A stretch of 64,000 bases of DNA from Promethearchaeota archaeon (GTDB taxonomy: Archaea; Asgardarchaeota; Lokiarchaeia; Sigyniarchaeales; SOKP01): positions 1 through 64,000 of the forward strand of contig JAEOUA010000010.1 in assembly GCA_016839555.1 (NCBI GenBank), written 5' to 3'. Made by a program: the position numbers and the translations under genes. The first letter of the stretch is position 1, and each line of letters begins with the position of its first letter. This document shows, piece after piece, positions 37,131 to 45,987 of the stretch. The notes beneath the pieces are model-generated. The model did not search any database. It had not been told where the DNA came from and saw only the letters and a list, made by a program, of their open reading frames with translations.

Positions 37131-38432
37131 TTATTCCCCCTTAATTTTTTTATTGATCTTGATTAATAATTCTTCATCGGAAGGAAGATCATTCGGAGGG
37201 TCAATTAATTTGGATAACTTAATGGGAACATCATCTATTCTGAATGCGGTCCCTCCTGCCTCTACTCCTGTAATAGCAGTGGGTAACACAACATCGGCAA
37301 CAAAATAGGTGCTAGATTTTCGATTATCTAATAAAATAAGGGGTTTTGAAGCTAAATGGGAAGCCAAAATTGATGGCAAATGTGAGATGGCATCTGTCCC
37401 AACTATAATGGAAAGATCAAAATCCTCATTCTCTATTTTAGTTATTATATTATCATCTGTATCAATTAGAGCATCATTTTTGAATTGAAGGCTATGATTT
37501 TTCCCGGTTAAACTTAAAGCAGTCTGATCAAATCCTGTCATGTTGAAATGACCTCCACCCATTATTACTGAGATTCTTCCTTTTTTATTAACATTATTAA
37601 GAATTTCAATCAATTCTAATAATTCTTTTAAAGGATCTCCATCTTCGCTTTGTTGTAACATACCTTGTCCTGTAAAAATGGAAATATTTTCAGAATCCAC
37701 TAGATTTGCTACTAACCTTTCTAAATCCATTTTATCTATTCCAGCAATACCTTCTGAAGGGATATCCATTTCTTTTTTACAAATTTTCTTTAATGCTTGA
37801 ATTAATTCTAAATCGGATTCTGGTTTTATTAATAGGGGGATATCTCGAGGACCCATTATATTATATGAAGCGGTTTTCACAGGATCTATTACAATAAGGG
37901 TTTTTATTTCTCTTCCAGTCATTCTAAATTTCCCTCTTGAAAATAAAATTTTATTTAATAAGCGAGGAATCGATTCAATTGGATTAAACCCCCATAAAAG
38001 AATAATATCTCCTTTATTTATTATTTCAGTGAGGGTTGTCATTGTCACTCCTACTTCTTTTGATTTATTTAATGTAATTCCTTGACAGATAGTGGAATTT
38101 GAATCTATAAACCCATTTATTGCTTTAGCTAATCGGATACCCTCTGCTTGCGCTTCACAAGAAGTAGTAGAAAATCCATAAAGGATCGGATTTGATGATT
38201 CCTTAATCAATTGAATTGCTTTCTCTAATGCTTCATCCCACCCTACTTCTTTTAAATCATCATTTTCTCTAAATAAGGGTTTTAATATTCTATTATGTGA
38301 TTTGATTGATTCAAGTCTCTCTTTTCCTCTTATACATGCGCCAATAACTTGCTCAATTTTTCTCTCATCATTTTCTTCTATTATTATATCATCACATAAT
38401 AATGAGCATCCTGTACATGTAATTCTTTTCAT
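37131..38432 (-). CDS. fwdB: Formylmethanofuran dehydrogenase subunit B (W/Mo catalytic)
   Basis: 433 residues. It reduces CO2 to formate at a tungsten- or molybdenum-bispterin centre. N-terminal [4Fe-4S] ligands: C6, C9, C13 and C33 (CTGCSLLC...GAC). The metal ligand is C116 in STICQG; it is Cys here, not selenocysteine. Other family blocks: LYGFSTTSCEAQ, LLWGFNPIES, and VEAGGTAFRID near the C-terminus. The tungsten assignment is from general Asgard usage and is not decidable here. Confidence 0.9.
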   Translation of the reverse strand: MKRITCTGCSLLCDDIIIEENDERKIEQVIGACIRGKERLESIKSHNRILKPLFRENDDLKEVGWDEALEKAIQLIKESSNPILYGFSTTSCEAQAEGIRLAKAINGFIDSNSTICQGITLNKSKEVGVTMTTLTEIINKGDIILLWGFNPIESIPRLLNKILFSRGKFRMTGREIKTLIVIDPVKTASYNIMGPRDIPLLIKPESDLELIQALKKICKKEMDIPSEGIAGIDKMDLERLVANLVDSENISIFTGQGMLQQSEDGDPLKELLELIEILNNVNKKGRISVIMGGGHFNMTGFDQTALSLTGKNHSLQFKNDALIDTDDNIITKIENEDFDLSIIVGTDAISHLPSILASHLASKPLILLDNRKSSTYFVADVVLPTAITGVEAGGTAFRIDDVPIKLSKLIDPPNDLPSDEELLIKINKKIKGE

Positions 38433-38488
38433 ATTAGCTATAACCTATTTTAATAATTCGAATTCTATCTCTAATTTTTTTTCAAATC

Positions 38489-38998
38489 TCATTCTTCTAC
38501 AAGGTCATAAGAGATTTCTAGGGCCTCGCGAGGACAATAAGTTTCACAAACTCGACATTCCCGCTCTCTCCCTTGAGCAGTAATCCTCCTACATTGATCT
38601 AGGGCTAGAAGCTCACATTTTCCATCTTTTATTACAAACAATTGATGTTCGTCAGGAGGATAGTCTGGTACCTTTCCGCTAAGAGTGGAATAACAATACC
38701 TAGCATTTACGGGACAAACAGTTACGCAGATTCCACATCCATCACATAACTCATCATCAATAGTGATTCTTAATTCTTTTTTCTTTCCTTCCTCTCCCCC
38801 AATTAATTCTTGTAATTGATCAAGTTTTTCCTTATATTTAGATTCCTCAATTAATGGAGGGCAATCCGCAATCTTTACATTCCCTTTAAGCAATTCGAGA
38901 GCAAATGCCATGCATGTTTTAGGTTCACATTTGCCACAATTGGTTTGTGGTAAGAATTTATAAATCTCCATAAAATTATCAGTTGGAATAATAATCAC
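38489..38998 (-). CDS. Iron-sulfur subunit of formylmethanofuran dehydrogenase cluster
   Basis: 169 residues. Residues about 10-50 form a CoFe-S (PF04060-type) domain: LPQTNCGKCEPKTCMAFALELLKG with C21, C24, C29 and C46. Then come two ferredoxin-type clusters: CDGCGICVTVCP (near 87) and, less regularly, CELLALDQC...CRVCETYCP. It probably feeds electrons to FwdB, in place of FwdF/G-type polyferredoxins. It precedes fwdB by 56 bases. Confidence 0.75.
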   Translation of the reverse strand: MIIIPTDNFMEIYKFLPQTNCGKCEPKTCMAFALELLKGNVKIADCPPLIEESKYKEKLDQLQELIGGEEGKKKELRITIDDELCDGCGICVTVCPVNARYCYSTLSGKVPDYPPDEHQLFVIKDGKCELLALDQCRRITAQGRERECRVCETYCPREALEISYDLVEE

Positions 38999-39161
38999 CT
39001 TGTATTTGATTCCATTTTTTCTCTTTTCTGAGTGTAAAAGGTTTTTAAAATTATTAATTTTTTATATTATTCTTTATAAATTTTTTAATGGTTTACATAT
39101 CATAACTTAATAAATCGTAAATAAGAAGCAATTGAAGTATTAGGATATTAGATTATAAAAG

Positions 39162-40091
39162 CTATAAAGAAGAATTCCATAATCTCTTTTTCAGCTTTTG
39201 AAATATCTCTTCTATTGATTTGCTTGCGGGCGCATTTGGATCATAATCTACAACGGGTTCAGCATTCGCCATTGCGTGAGCAATTTGCAAGTCAAAAGGA
39301 ATTCTTCCCAATATATCATATCCCGTTGATTCTATAAATTCTTGAAACTTTTTTTGAAAAGGACTTTTTAGATCTGCTTTATTAATCACAATTCCAAAGG
39401 GGATTTCAAATTGTTGTACCACTTCTATTGCTCGTTTTACATCATGAAGTCCCGAAGGTGTTGGTTCGCAGATAGTAATAACATAATCTAATCCTGAAAC
39501 AGTAGCAATTACAGGACAACCTATACCTGGAGGTCCATCGATCAGGATCAAGTTGGAGTCTTCATATTCCTCAAGATTTTGAGTAAATTCTTTACTTTCT
39601 GATACTAGTTTCCCCGAAGTCGTGCTCCCTAATTCAGTTCGACCATATACTAAGCGTGGTTCTTTCCTTGTTATATATGAAATTATTTCGCCGCTTTTTA
39701 CAGGATGGATTTCAAATGCATGTTCAGGACATAGAACTTTACAAGCCCCACAGCCCTCGCATGCTAAATAACTAATAATGGGAATCTCTTGCTCCTCATT
39801 CCAATTTAATGCGTGAAATTCACAAAAATTATCTTCAATACATTGTTTGCAGTGAACACATTTTTCTTCAATAAACGATGCTTTTAAGGTGGTGTAGGTG
39901 TCTTGTATGTCGATATTATGCTCATTTTCCGCAGGCAAAATTAATGCCAAATTTGGAGCGTCTACATCACAATCCATTATAATTGGATTAATATCGGGAT
40001 CATTACTTGCCAAACTGGCTAGGGAAGCTGTTAAAGAAGTTTTCCCCACACCGCCTTTTCCACTTATTATGCCTATTGCTTTCCTTTCCAT
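39162..40091 (-). CDS. MinD-superfamily ATPase with inserted ferredoxin domain
   Basis: 309 residues. Deviant Walker A KGGVGKT near residues 11-17, DCDVDAPN, and two [4Fe-4S] motifs in an insert (CVHCKQCIEDNFC and CEGCGACKVLCP, about 65-120), then LIDGPPGIGC. These are the paired MinD-ferredoxin ATPases of archaea and anaerobes, probably for iron-sulfur cluster or metal-cofactor handling. It is 1 base from the next gene upstream, its paralogue. Confidence 0.88.
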   Translation of the reverse strand: MERKAIGIISGKGGVGKTSLTASLASLASNDPDINPIIMDCDVDAPNLALILPAENEHNIDIQDTYTTLKASFIEEKCVHCKQCIEDNFCEFHALNWNEEQEIPIISYLACEGCGACKVLCPEHAFEIHPVKSGEIISYITRKEPRLVYGRTELGSTTSGKLVSESKEFTQNLEEYEDSNLILIDGPPGIGCPVIATVSGLDYVITICEPTPSGLHDVKRAIEVVQQFEIPFGIVINKADLKSPFQKKFQEFIESTGYDILGRIPFDLQIAHAMANAEPVVDYDPNAPASKSIEEIFQKLKKRLWNSSL

Positions 40092-40092
40092 T

Positions 40093-41028
40093 TTATTCTT
40101 TCACTCCTTGCATATGGCTGTTTTTCAACCAAATTTTAAGGGCATCAAAAATTTTCAGAAATGCTTGATATCCCGCTCCATTTATGTCAAATTTTCCACT
40201 ATTGTCCATAAGTGGAATACCTTGACAATATGATTGTACAATTTCATCATCTAAAGGAATATCTCCCAATACTTCTATTTTTTGCTCCGCTAATTCTTGC
40301 AAAAATTCATCTTTAAATCCTAAAAGAGAAGATCTATTTACAATCGTTTTATAATCCTTTTTTAATAATTTGATTAATTCTATAATTCGTTCCAAATCCA
40401 GTTTTCCAAATTTAGTGGGTTCAGTTACCGGAATAATTTTATCTGCTTGATCTATTAATAGTTCGACATCGCAATGAGCCCCTGGTGCCGTGTCTAAGAT
40501 TACTATATCATATTTTTCTGGTTCATTTTCAAGTGTCGTATTAAGTTTGTCGAGAAGTGCTTCTACGACCGATGCAGAACGTGCTTCTGAGGGCTTTAAT
40601 TCTCCTACTAAGAGGTCAATATTATCTTTTTGCGACTCGTAAATCCATCCTAGAACTTTAGTATCTTCTTCAATAGCATCTTCTGGGCAAATTTTATAAC
40701 ATAACTTACACCCAGAACATAAATTTAAAAAAGGGATGGGATAAGAGTCTTTCACCCATAATAATGCATTAGTCGCACAATTTTGGGCGCAAAGTCCACA
40801 CTTTGAACATTTTTCTTTAAGAATTACGGGTTTAAAAAACATTACCGGCGTTTTATTTTCTAACTCTAAACCTAATAAAAGATTGGTATTTGGATTTTCC
40901 ACATCGCCATCAATAAGGAGCACCTTTTTTCCCTCATTTTTGAACATCGTGGCTAGATTCACGGCAATAAGGGTCTTTCCCGTGCCCCCTTTTCCCCCGC
41001 TTACACAAATTATTGGTGGTTTTGCCAT
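40093..41028 (-). CDS. MinD-superfamily ATPase with inserted ferredoxin domain, paralogue 2
   Basis: 311 residues. Walker A GGKGGTGKT (about 9-17), LIDGDVENPN, then the ferredoxin insert with CSKCGLCAQNC and CSGCKLCYKICP, and ILDTAPGAHCD. Paralogous to the downstream neighbour; the two are probably a heterodimer. It is followed upstream by the NifX-like gene. The position beside FwdB/D/A suggests work on their tungsten or iron-sulfur cofactors, but this is inference. Confidence 0.88.
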   Translation of the reverse strand: MAKPPIICVSGGKGGTGKTLIAVNLATMFKNEGKKVLLIDGDVENPNTNLLLGLELENKTPVMFFKPVILKEKCSKCGLCAQNCATNALLWVKDSYPIPFLNLCSGCKLCYKICPEDAIEEDTKVLGWIYESQKDNIDLLVGELKPSEARSASVVEALLDKLNTTLENEPEKYDIVILDTAPGAHCDVELLIDQADKIIPVTEPTKFGKLDLERIIELIKLLKKDYKTIVNRSSLLGFKDEFLQELAEQKIEVLGDIPLDDEIVQSYCQGIPLMDNSGKFDINGAGYQAFLKIFDALKIWLKNSHMQGVKE

Positions 41029-41064
41029 AATAAATAAAAAGATTTATTAAAATTTAGATACATT

Positions 41065-41508
41065 TTAAAATCTTCGGCGTCCCATTCCGCCACCCATACC
41101 ACGACCACCTCCCATTCCGCCGCCTCCCATACCATAGTGTGCGCCAACATTTGCCCGAGAAATTTCTTGAAGCTCACCTTTTAAATACATATCAATGGCT
41201 TGCTTCACGGTTAGTTGTTGGTTTGGGAGTTGATAGATTTTCAAATTGAGAGAAGTCAACCCTTGGGAAGCGTTTGGACCTAAAAATCCAACGATAACTT
41301 CTGAGGCACCGTTATTTCCAATGATTTGTGCCGCCTGAATTCCAGCACCACCCATCGCGCTGGCAGCAGAATTAGGTACTGTTTTAACCTCTTGAATCTC
41401 TCCATCTTCGACCGTGACAAAGGTAAATGATTGGCATCTTCCAAAACGAGGACTTACATTCGCAGAAATTCCTCCACTACCCATGGAGGGTAATCCTATA
41501 ATCGTCAT
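41065..41508 (-). CDS. Dinitrogenase iron-molybdenum cofactor (NifX/NifB-C) domain protein
   Basis: 147 residues. VSPRFGRCQSFTFV, then NSAASAMGGAGIQAAQIIGNNGASEVIVGFLGPNA fits the 'S..FGR...F.....G..G....L...G...V..G..G..A' NifX/NafY fold. A glycine- and methionine-rich tail (GMGGGGMGGGRG...RRRF) follows. In nitrogen fixers these bind metal cofactors. No nif genes are here, so it more likely serves another metalloenzyme, perhaps the Fwd complex. It is cotranscribed with the two MinD ATPases. Confidence 0.85.
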   Translation of the reverse strand: MTIIGLPSMGSGGISANVSPRFGRCQSFTFVTVEDGEIQEVKTVPNSAASAMGGAGIQAAQIIGNNGASEVIVGFLGPNASQGLTSLNLKIYQLPNQQLTVKQAIDMYLKGELQEISRANVGAHYGMGGGGMGGGRGMGGGMGRRRF

Positions 41509-41619
41509 TATTTACTCAACCTTTTTTGTATTTTTTTCTTATTTTTACTATTTTATTTATTTTGAATATTTATTCAATAATTGTAATTGTAATTCGAATA
41601 AAAATTTATCCTTAATTTT

Positions 41620-41665
41620 TTCTAAATTATATAACAATTCAGTTCTAAATTATATAACAATTCAG
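41620..41665. repeat. Perfect 23-bp tandem repeat
   Basis: TTCTAAATTATATAACAATTCAG occurs twice head to tail (41620-41642 and 41643-41665), between the NifX-like gene and the phosphatase gene. Its position about 25 bases before the TATA box of the plus-strand gene suggests a protein-binding duplication. Confidence 0.8.
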
Positions 41666-41689
41666 ATTTAAATAGGATAACGGTTAAAC

Positions 41690-41699
41690 TTTATATATA
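41690..41699 (+). promoter_or_regulatory. TATA box for the phosphatase gene
   Basis: TTTATATATA, 34 bases before the ATG at 41733; the transcript would have almost no leader. Confidence 0.5.
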
Positions 41700-41732
41700 T
41701 TTTAAAATACATCCCAATTTAATTAAAAAATT

Positions 41733-43874
41733 ATGGAACAAAAAGAAGTTAAGCTCCTTACCATATCGCTAATTTTAGTGGGATTAACTCTTTCTATTTC
41801 TTTATTAGCATCGTATAAATATATTATGCAATATTCTATTGAGGATGTTTCAGTTCCAATATATTTTACCGTCCTTATGGCAATATTGCTATTAATTGTA
41901 ACTCCCAGTTATTTATACTTAGAACGCTATAATCCTCTTCTTAGCAGAATCAAACCTAAAAAAGTTAAAAATGAGAAGCCGAAGAAATTATCCAAAAAAC
42001 AAATACGAATAATTGAAGTGGCAATTACTTCTATTTTAATTATAAGTATAATGATTGTCTTTATATACTTTTATTTTACGAATTATGATTTTGCGAAGAT
42101 ACTTGAGCAATTTACCGTGCCAATTATGATAGTAATAGGATTAGAGGTCGCGGTACCAGTATTATTCATAATTTCGTTTTTTCTAAAGAAAAAATTTAAA
42201 GTTCTCGCAAGATTGTTTAGTTTGTTAACCCTCATATCATTAGTATCATTTTATTTTTATATTCCTTACATTCCTATCAATATAGAACCTAACCACCCAG
42301 ACCCATTATGGAATCATGGAGTTGTGACCCATATTCTCCCTTCTGCGAGTCACAATCGCTTCATAATAAAGACTTCCTTTGATATTCCCGTAGCTAATCC
42401 ACAATTAAGAATAAATGGAACGGATATTGATGGGGAAAAAATGGATACTAGAGGATACTTTTGGCGTTTTGATGCCCAGAATTTAACACCTAATACAACT
42501 TATCAATTATCGCTTCATTCTGGACCCATTCCCTTATGCTCGTCGTGGCCCTTAAAAACCTTTCCCGATCCAAATGCAGACGTGGATCATTTAAGAATTG
42601 TAATTTTTACTGGTTCTGGAGGGCATGATGCGTGCAGGTCTTGGTATGGGATGGGGCAAATGCCTCTCTCAATAAGAAAGAAAATCTTAAATAGGGCATT
42701 AGATTTTAAACCAGATATTTTAATTGGCACTGGAGATCAAATCTATTATGATCTATATTTTGGGAAAGGACCGAATATTCTTGGTCAATCTAGAAGAGCT
42801 ATACAGTATAATGGAAGATATATACCGTATTTACCAGTTTTAGGAACGAGTAATGAAATATTCCTTAAAAATGCGGTTGATTGTCAAATATCTTATTTAT
42901 ATGGGACAGCTTGTAGATCAATTCCAACCTATTTTATTTTAGATGACCATGAATATTTTGCGAACGACGAAGCTATCCCTGAGGATGATATAGACTGGTC
43001 ACTTTTATTTGTATGGGCTGATCCAACCGTAAAGGAAGGGATTTCTTTTCCCCCAAGTCCTTTACTCTTAGAGCTTGGAAGAATTGCACGAAGATTATAT
43101 TTACCAGAATTTCTCCCCGATGAAAATAGACCCTTGGATCTTCCCGATACAAATTTGGATGGAAGTGCAGAAAATACATCGGAATTTTTTGGTACGCTTC
43201 GTTATGGAAAACTAGTAGAAGGACTATTATATGATCTTAGAAGATACGTAACTCTCACCGGATCAAACGCGACATTTTTACCACCTAAAGCGGAGAATTG
43301 GATAGTTGATCGTATGGAAGCAGAAGATACGGAATATGTTATTAATATCTCCCCAATTAGTTTTGGTTGGAGCGCAGGAAAATGGCTTTCATGGTATCCT
43401 GATGTCAAAATAAAAGTGGATGGACAACCAACGCTCAGTAAATTCGAATATAAATTTGCATGGCAATCTGGATGGTTTCAACAACATAATCGAATATTAA
43501 ATGCCTCATTTAATATGGAGAACGCGACTGATTTGTTTCTCTGTGGTGATATGCATACCCAGGCTGCTGGATATATATTGAGAAGTGGTGAGCTAGATTT
43601 TTCATCGGATCCTATACCCTCTGTACTAGTGGGTTCTCTAGGGGCAGATGGGGGAAGCTATCCGTCGGGAGGGCTCAGAGGGATTGAAGCAATGCCGCCA
43701 AATGATCTATTAGTAGCGGAATTTCTCCCTAGCTATGAAAAGTCCGGTTTTGTGGTTGCTGATTTTACCCATACTGATATTACAGTAAGTTTTTTTGGAT
43801 GGCGTATGGATATGGATAATATTGACGAAATAGATACATTAACCCTTCATTACATCTTTAAAATTCCACGTTAA
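41733..43874 (+). CDS. Membrane-anchored PhoD-like metallophosphatase
   Basis: 713 residues. Five N-terminal TM helices (about 8-175), then a Fn3/PhoD-N-like beta domain (180-290) with VVTHILPSASHNRFIIKTS. The PhoD-type phosphodiesterase core has GDQIYYD (about 333), LDDHEYF (about 402) and GDMHTQ (about 604). These Asp/His residues bind the metal pair. The catalytic domain should face outside the cell, where it could cleave phosphodiesters or phospholipids. The gene is separated from its divergent neighbour by the 23-bp tandem repeat. Confidence 0.85.
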   Translation: MEQKEVKLLTISLILVGLTLSISLLASYKYIMQYSIEDVSVPIYFTVLMAILLLIVTPSYLYLERYNPLLSRIKPKKVKNEKPKKLSKKQIRIIEVAITSILIISIMIVFIYFYFTNYDFAKILEQFTVPIMIVIGLEVAVPVLFIISFFLKKKFKVLARLFSLLTLISLVSFYFYIPYIPINIEPNHPDPLWNHGVVTHILPSASHNRFIIKTSFDIPVANPQLRINGTDIDGEKMDTRGYFWRFDAQNLTPNTTYQLSLHSGPIPLCSSWPLKTFPDPNADVDHLRIVIFTGSGGHDACRSWYGMGQMPLSIRKKILNRALDFKPDILIGTGDQIYYDLYFGKGPNILGQSRRAIQYNGRYIPYLPVLGTSNEIFLKNAVDCQISYLYGTACRSIPTYFILDDHEYFANDEAIPEDDIDWSLLFVWADPTVKEGISFPPSPLLLELGRIARRLYLPEFLPDENRPLDLPDTNLDGSAENTSEFFGTLRYGKLVEGLLYDLRRYVTLTGSNATFLPPKAENWIVDRMEAEDTEYVINISPISFGWSAGKWLSWYPDVKIKVDGQPTLSKFEYKFAWQSGWFQQHNRILNASFNMENATDLFLCGDMHTQAAGYILRSGELDFSSDPIPSVLVGSLGADGGSYPSGGLRGIEAMPPNDLLVAEFLPSYEKSGFVVADFTHTDITVSFFGWRMDMDNIDEIDTLTLHYIFKIPR

Positions 43875-43888
43875 GTCTTATTTAATTC

Positions 43889-43897
43889 TTTTTTTTT
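43889..43897 (+). terminator. T-run terminator after the phosphatase gene
   Basis: Nine Ts, 15 bases past the stop. Archaeal oligo-U type; no preceding hairpin. Confidence 0.4.
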
Positions 43898-43996
43898 CAT
43901 TTCTAACTCTTTATTTAAAAGATATATTTTTTTCTCATGAAAACTGAATTTGAAAATAGATAAAAACGCAAAAAAAAGATAAATTAAAACTATTAT

Positions 43997-44815
43997 TTAT
44001 TCCGATTCCTTCCTAAAGGCAGTTAAAAATATTACTCCAAGCACGACAATTCCAATTCCAAACACTTGAATGAGAATGATTAATTCATTCAATGTGATAA
44101 TCCCTAAAAGAATTGAAAGACTAATGCTAGCAGAAGTGAAGCATGGTACGACTCTATTAGCTTTTGATTTAGCAAACGCAAATTGAGTCATAATTAAAGT
44201 GAGAACTGACATTATCATTGTCATGATGATGAAAATTATTTGCAAATAAGGATCTGGGATTGCGGTAACTCGTTTTGAGACGGTCTGAAATGCCATAAGA
44301 GTGCCAGCTGTACTTCCAAGGATTAAACCCGCCGCTTTGTAATTACTCATTTTTGAAATTATTATTAGGATACCTTCGAACAATAATAAAATAAAAAGAA
44401 TAATAATAAAATACAAAAAATTAAAATCACCTGATTGCACAGCACTCGGATTTGGATTAAAAGCTGTAGCAAGAATTACCCCTAAAACAATTAATATTAT
44501 GCCAAAAATTTCTATTTTAGTGATATTCTCATTTAAGACAAAATAAGAGAAAATTATTAACACAATCAATCCTAATCCTTCAAGAGGAGCAATAACATTG
44601 ATAGGAGCGAAAAAGAGAGCAATCCATTGGACAAACATATAAATGCTAGTAAGGATTGTCCCACCAATCCAAACGCCTGAATTTTTACCTTTAATCTTCT
44701 TCTCTGCTTTAAATCCTTCAATCGCCATTTTCTGTATCCCTTTGCCTAGGTTCAATAACACATACGCAACTAATCCTATAGAAATACCTATAACAATATT
44801 TTCTCCAATAACCAT
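43997..44815 (-). CDS. NIPA-like DMT-superfamily transporter
   Basis: 272 residues with about nine hydrophobic helices. WIGGTILTSIYMFVQWIALFFAPINVIAPLEGLGLIVLIIFSYFVLNE is the EamA/NIPA signature (Q..AL..AP...V.PL...G...). NIPA proteins are Mg2+ transporters, though EamA relatives carry many metabolites. It is 43 bases from the second KARI-like gene on the same strand and may be in its transcript. Confidence 0.7.
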   Translation of the reverse strand: MVIGENIVIGISIGLVAYVLLNLGKGIQKMAIEGFKAEKKIKGKNSGVWIGGTILTSIYMFVQWIALFFAPINVIAPLEGLGLIVLIIFSYFVLNENITKIEIFGIILIVLGVILATAFNPNPSAVQSGDFNFLYFIIILFILLLFEGILIIISKMSNYKAAGLILGSTAGTLMAFQTVSKRVTAIPDPYLQIIFIIMTMIMSVLTLIMTQFAFAKSKANRVVPCFTSASISLSILLGIITLNELIILIQVFGIGIVVLGVIFLTAFRKESE

Positions 44816-44858
44816 TCTTTATTTTTTCACTTTTTTTTAGATATTTAATATAATTAGA

Positions 44859-45953
44859 TTAATATTCTGGATATCCCTCAAAATCTTTTAATTCTTCTTG
44901 AATTTTTTCAGAATTTTTTATATCCGCCTCCGTTGGATACGGGACCTCTGCAAAAAGGTCCACATCAGGAAGATCCAGTTTCTTGCGTACTTTTTTCTCT
45001 TTTGGCCCAAATCCTACGCGAGGGGCAAAGAATTTGATTACCTTAAATTTCACTTTTGAGAACCATTTTTCCCATTCTTCAGCAAATCCACCATTTTCAA
45101 TATGCTTAAGAACATTTTTCTGTATATTAGCAATTTTTTCTACTACTTTATTATATTCTATTTCGTTACTTACAATCCCATATTGAGTCCTTTCAGGATA
45201 TGCTTGGATATATCTTGAGAGCCCGTATTCAGTTATTTTTTTATAAATTGATTTTAATTGTCCCGAAAGAATTAATTCAATCAAAACTGCATCGACAGAA
45301 TATCCCGCTTTCATTAAAATATTCATGGTCTCTAATAAAACCCTTCCAAACGAGGGACCAAATCCTTGTTCGGTGAAAAGATCTAAAACGGCTTCTTGCT
45401 TAAATGTGACTTCAATTGCTCCTAATTTGAGTGTTCCTAAGGCTTTACATAACGCTAATAAATTCTGTTTCGCTTCTCCAGAAGCATTTTGATGAACATT
45501 GATAAAACTAAAATAACTTTTTTTATTCAAAAAACGTTCTCTCACACCAATACCAATCATACGTGGAGCAATGAGTAACACATCTACAAAATCTGGTGGT
45601 TTCAGCAGATCAAAAGCAATATTATACCCGCTTGCAAATATTAAACTCTGGTTTTTATGTAAATTAGGTAAAATCTTTTCTTCAAATACCTCATTCATTA
45701 TCTCATCTGGAATTAAATAGAATAATATATCTGCCTTTTTAATAGCTTCTTCTATTGAATATACTTTAAATCCGTCTTTTTCTGCTCTCTGTTTATATTC
45801 ATCATCTCTATTGCCTACTATTACATCTAATCCAGAATCTCTCATGTTTAAAGCTTGAGATCTGCCTTGATTTCCATATCCTATCATCCCAACTATTTTA
45901 TTTGTTAAAATTGAAAGATCTCCATCTTTTTCATAATATATATTAGTTTTCAT
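44859..45953 (-). CDS. Ketol-acid reductoisomerase-like protein (paralogue 1)
   Basis: 364 residues. The Rossmann start VGMIGYGNQGRSQALNMRDSGLDVIVG and the C-terminal KARI_C region fit IlvC. Some metal ligands survive: D191 and E195 in DLFTEQ, and E226 in the GYSVDAVLIELILS segment. But the catalytic His (HG in IlvC) is S108, and the KGPG loop is RMIG (131-134); the fourth Glu is Ser. It cannot be a normal KARI, so a related reduction or a regulatory role is more likely. Neighbours on both sides, not an ilv operon. Confidence 0.72.
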   Translation of the reverse strand: MKTNIYYEKDGDLSILTNKIVGMIGYGNQGRSQALNMRDSGLDVIVGNRDDEYKQRAEKDGFKVYSIEEAIKKADILFYLIPDEIMNEVFEEKILPNLHKNQSLIFASGYNIAFDLLKPPDFVDVLLIAPRMIGIGVRERFLNKKSYFSFINVHQNASGEAKQNLLALCKALGTLKLGAIEVTFKQEAVLDLFTEQGFGPSFGRVLLETMNILMKAGYSVDAVLIELILSGQLKSIYKKITEYGLSRYIQAYPERTQYGIVSNEIEYNKVVEKIANIQKNVLKHIENGGFAEEWEKWFSKVKFKVIKFFAPRVGFGPKEKKVRKKLDLPDVDLFAEVPYPTEADIKNSEKIQEELKDFEGYPEY

Positions 45954-45987
45954 ATTTATTACTTTTTTATTCTATTTCTTCTAATTA

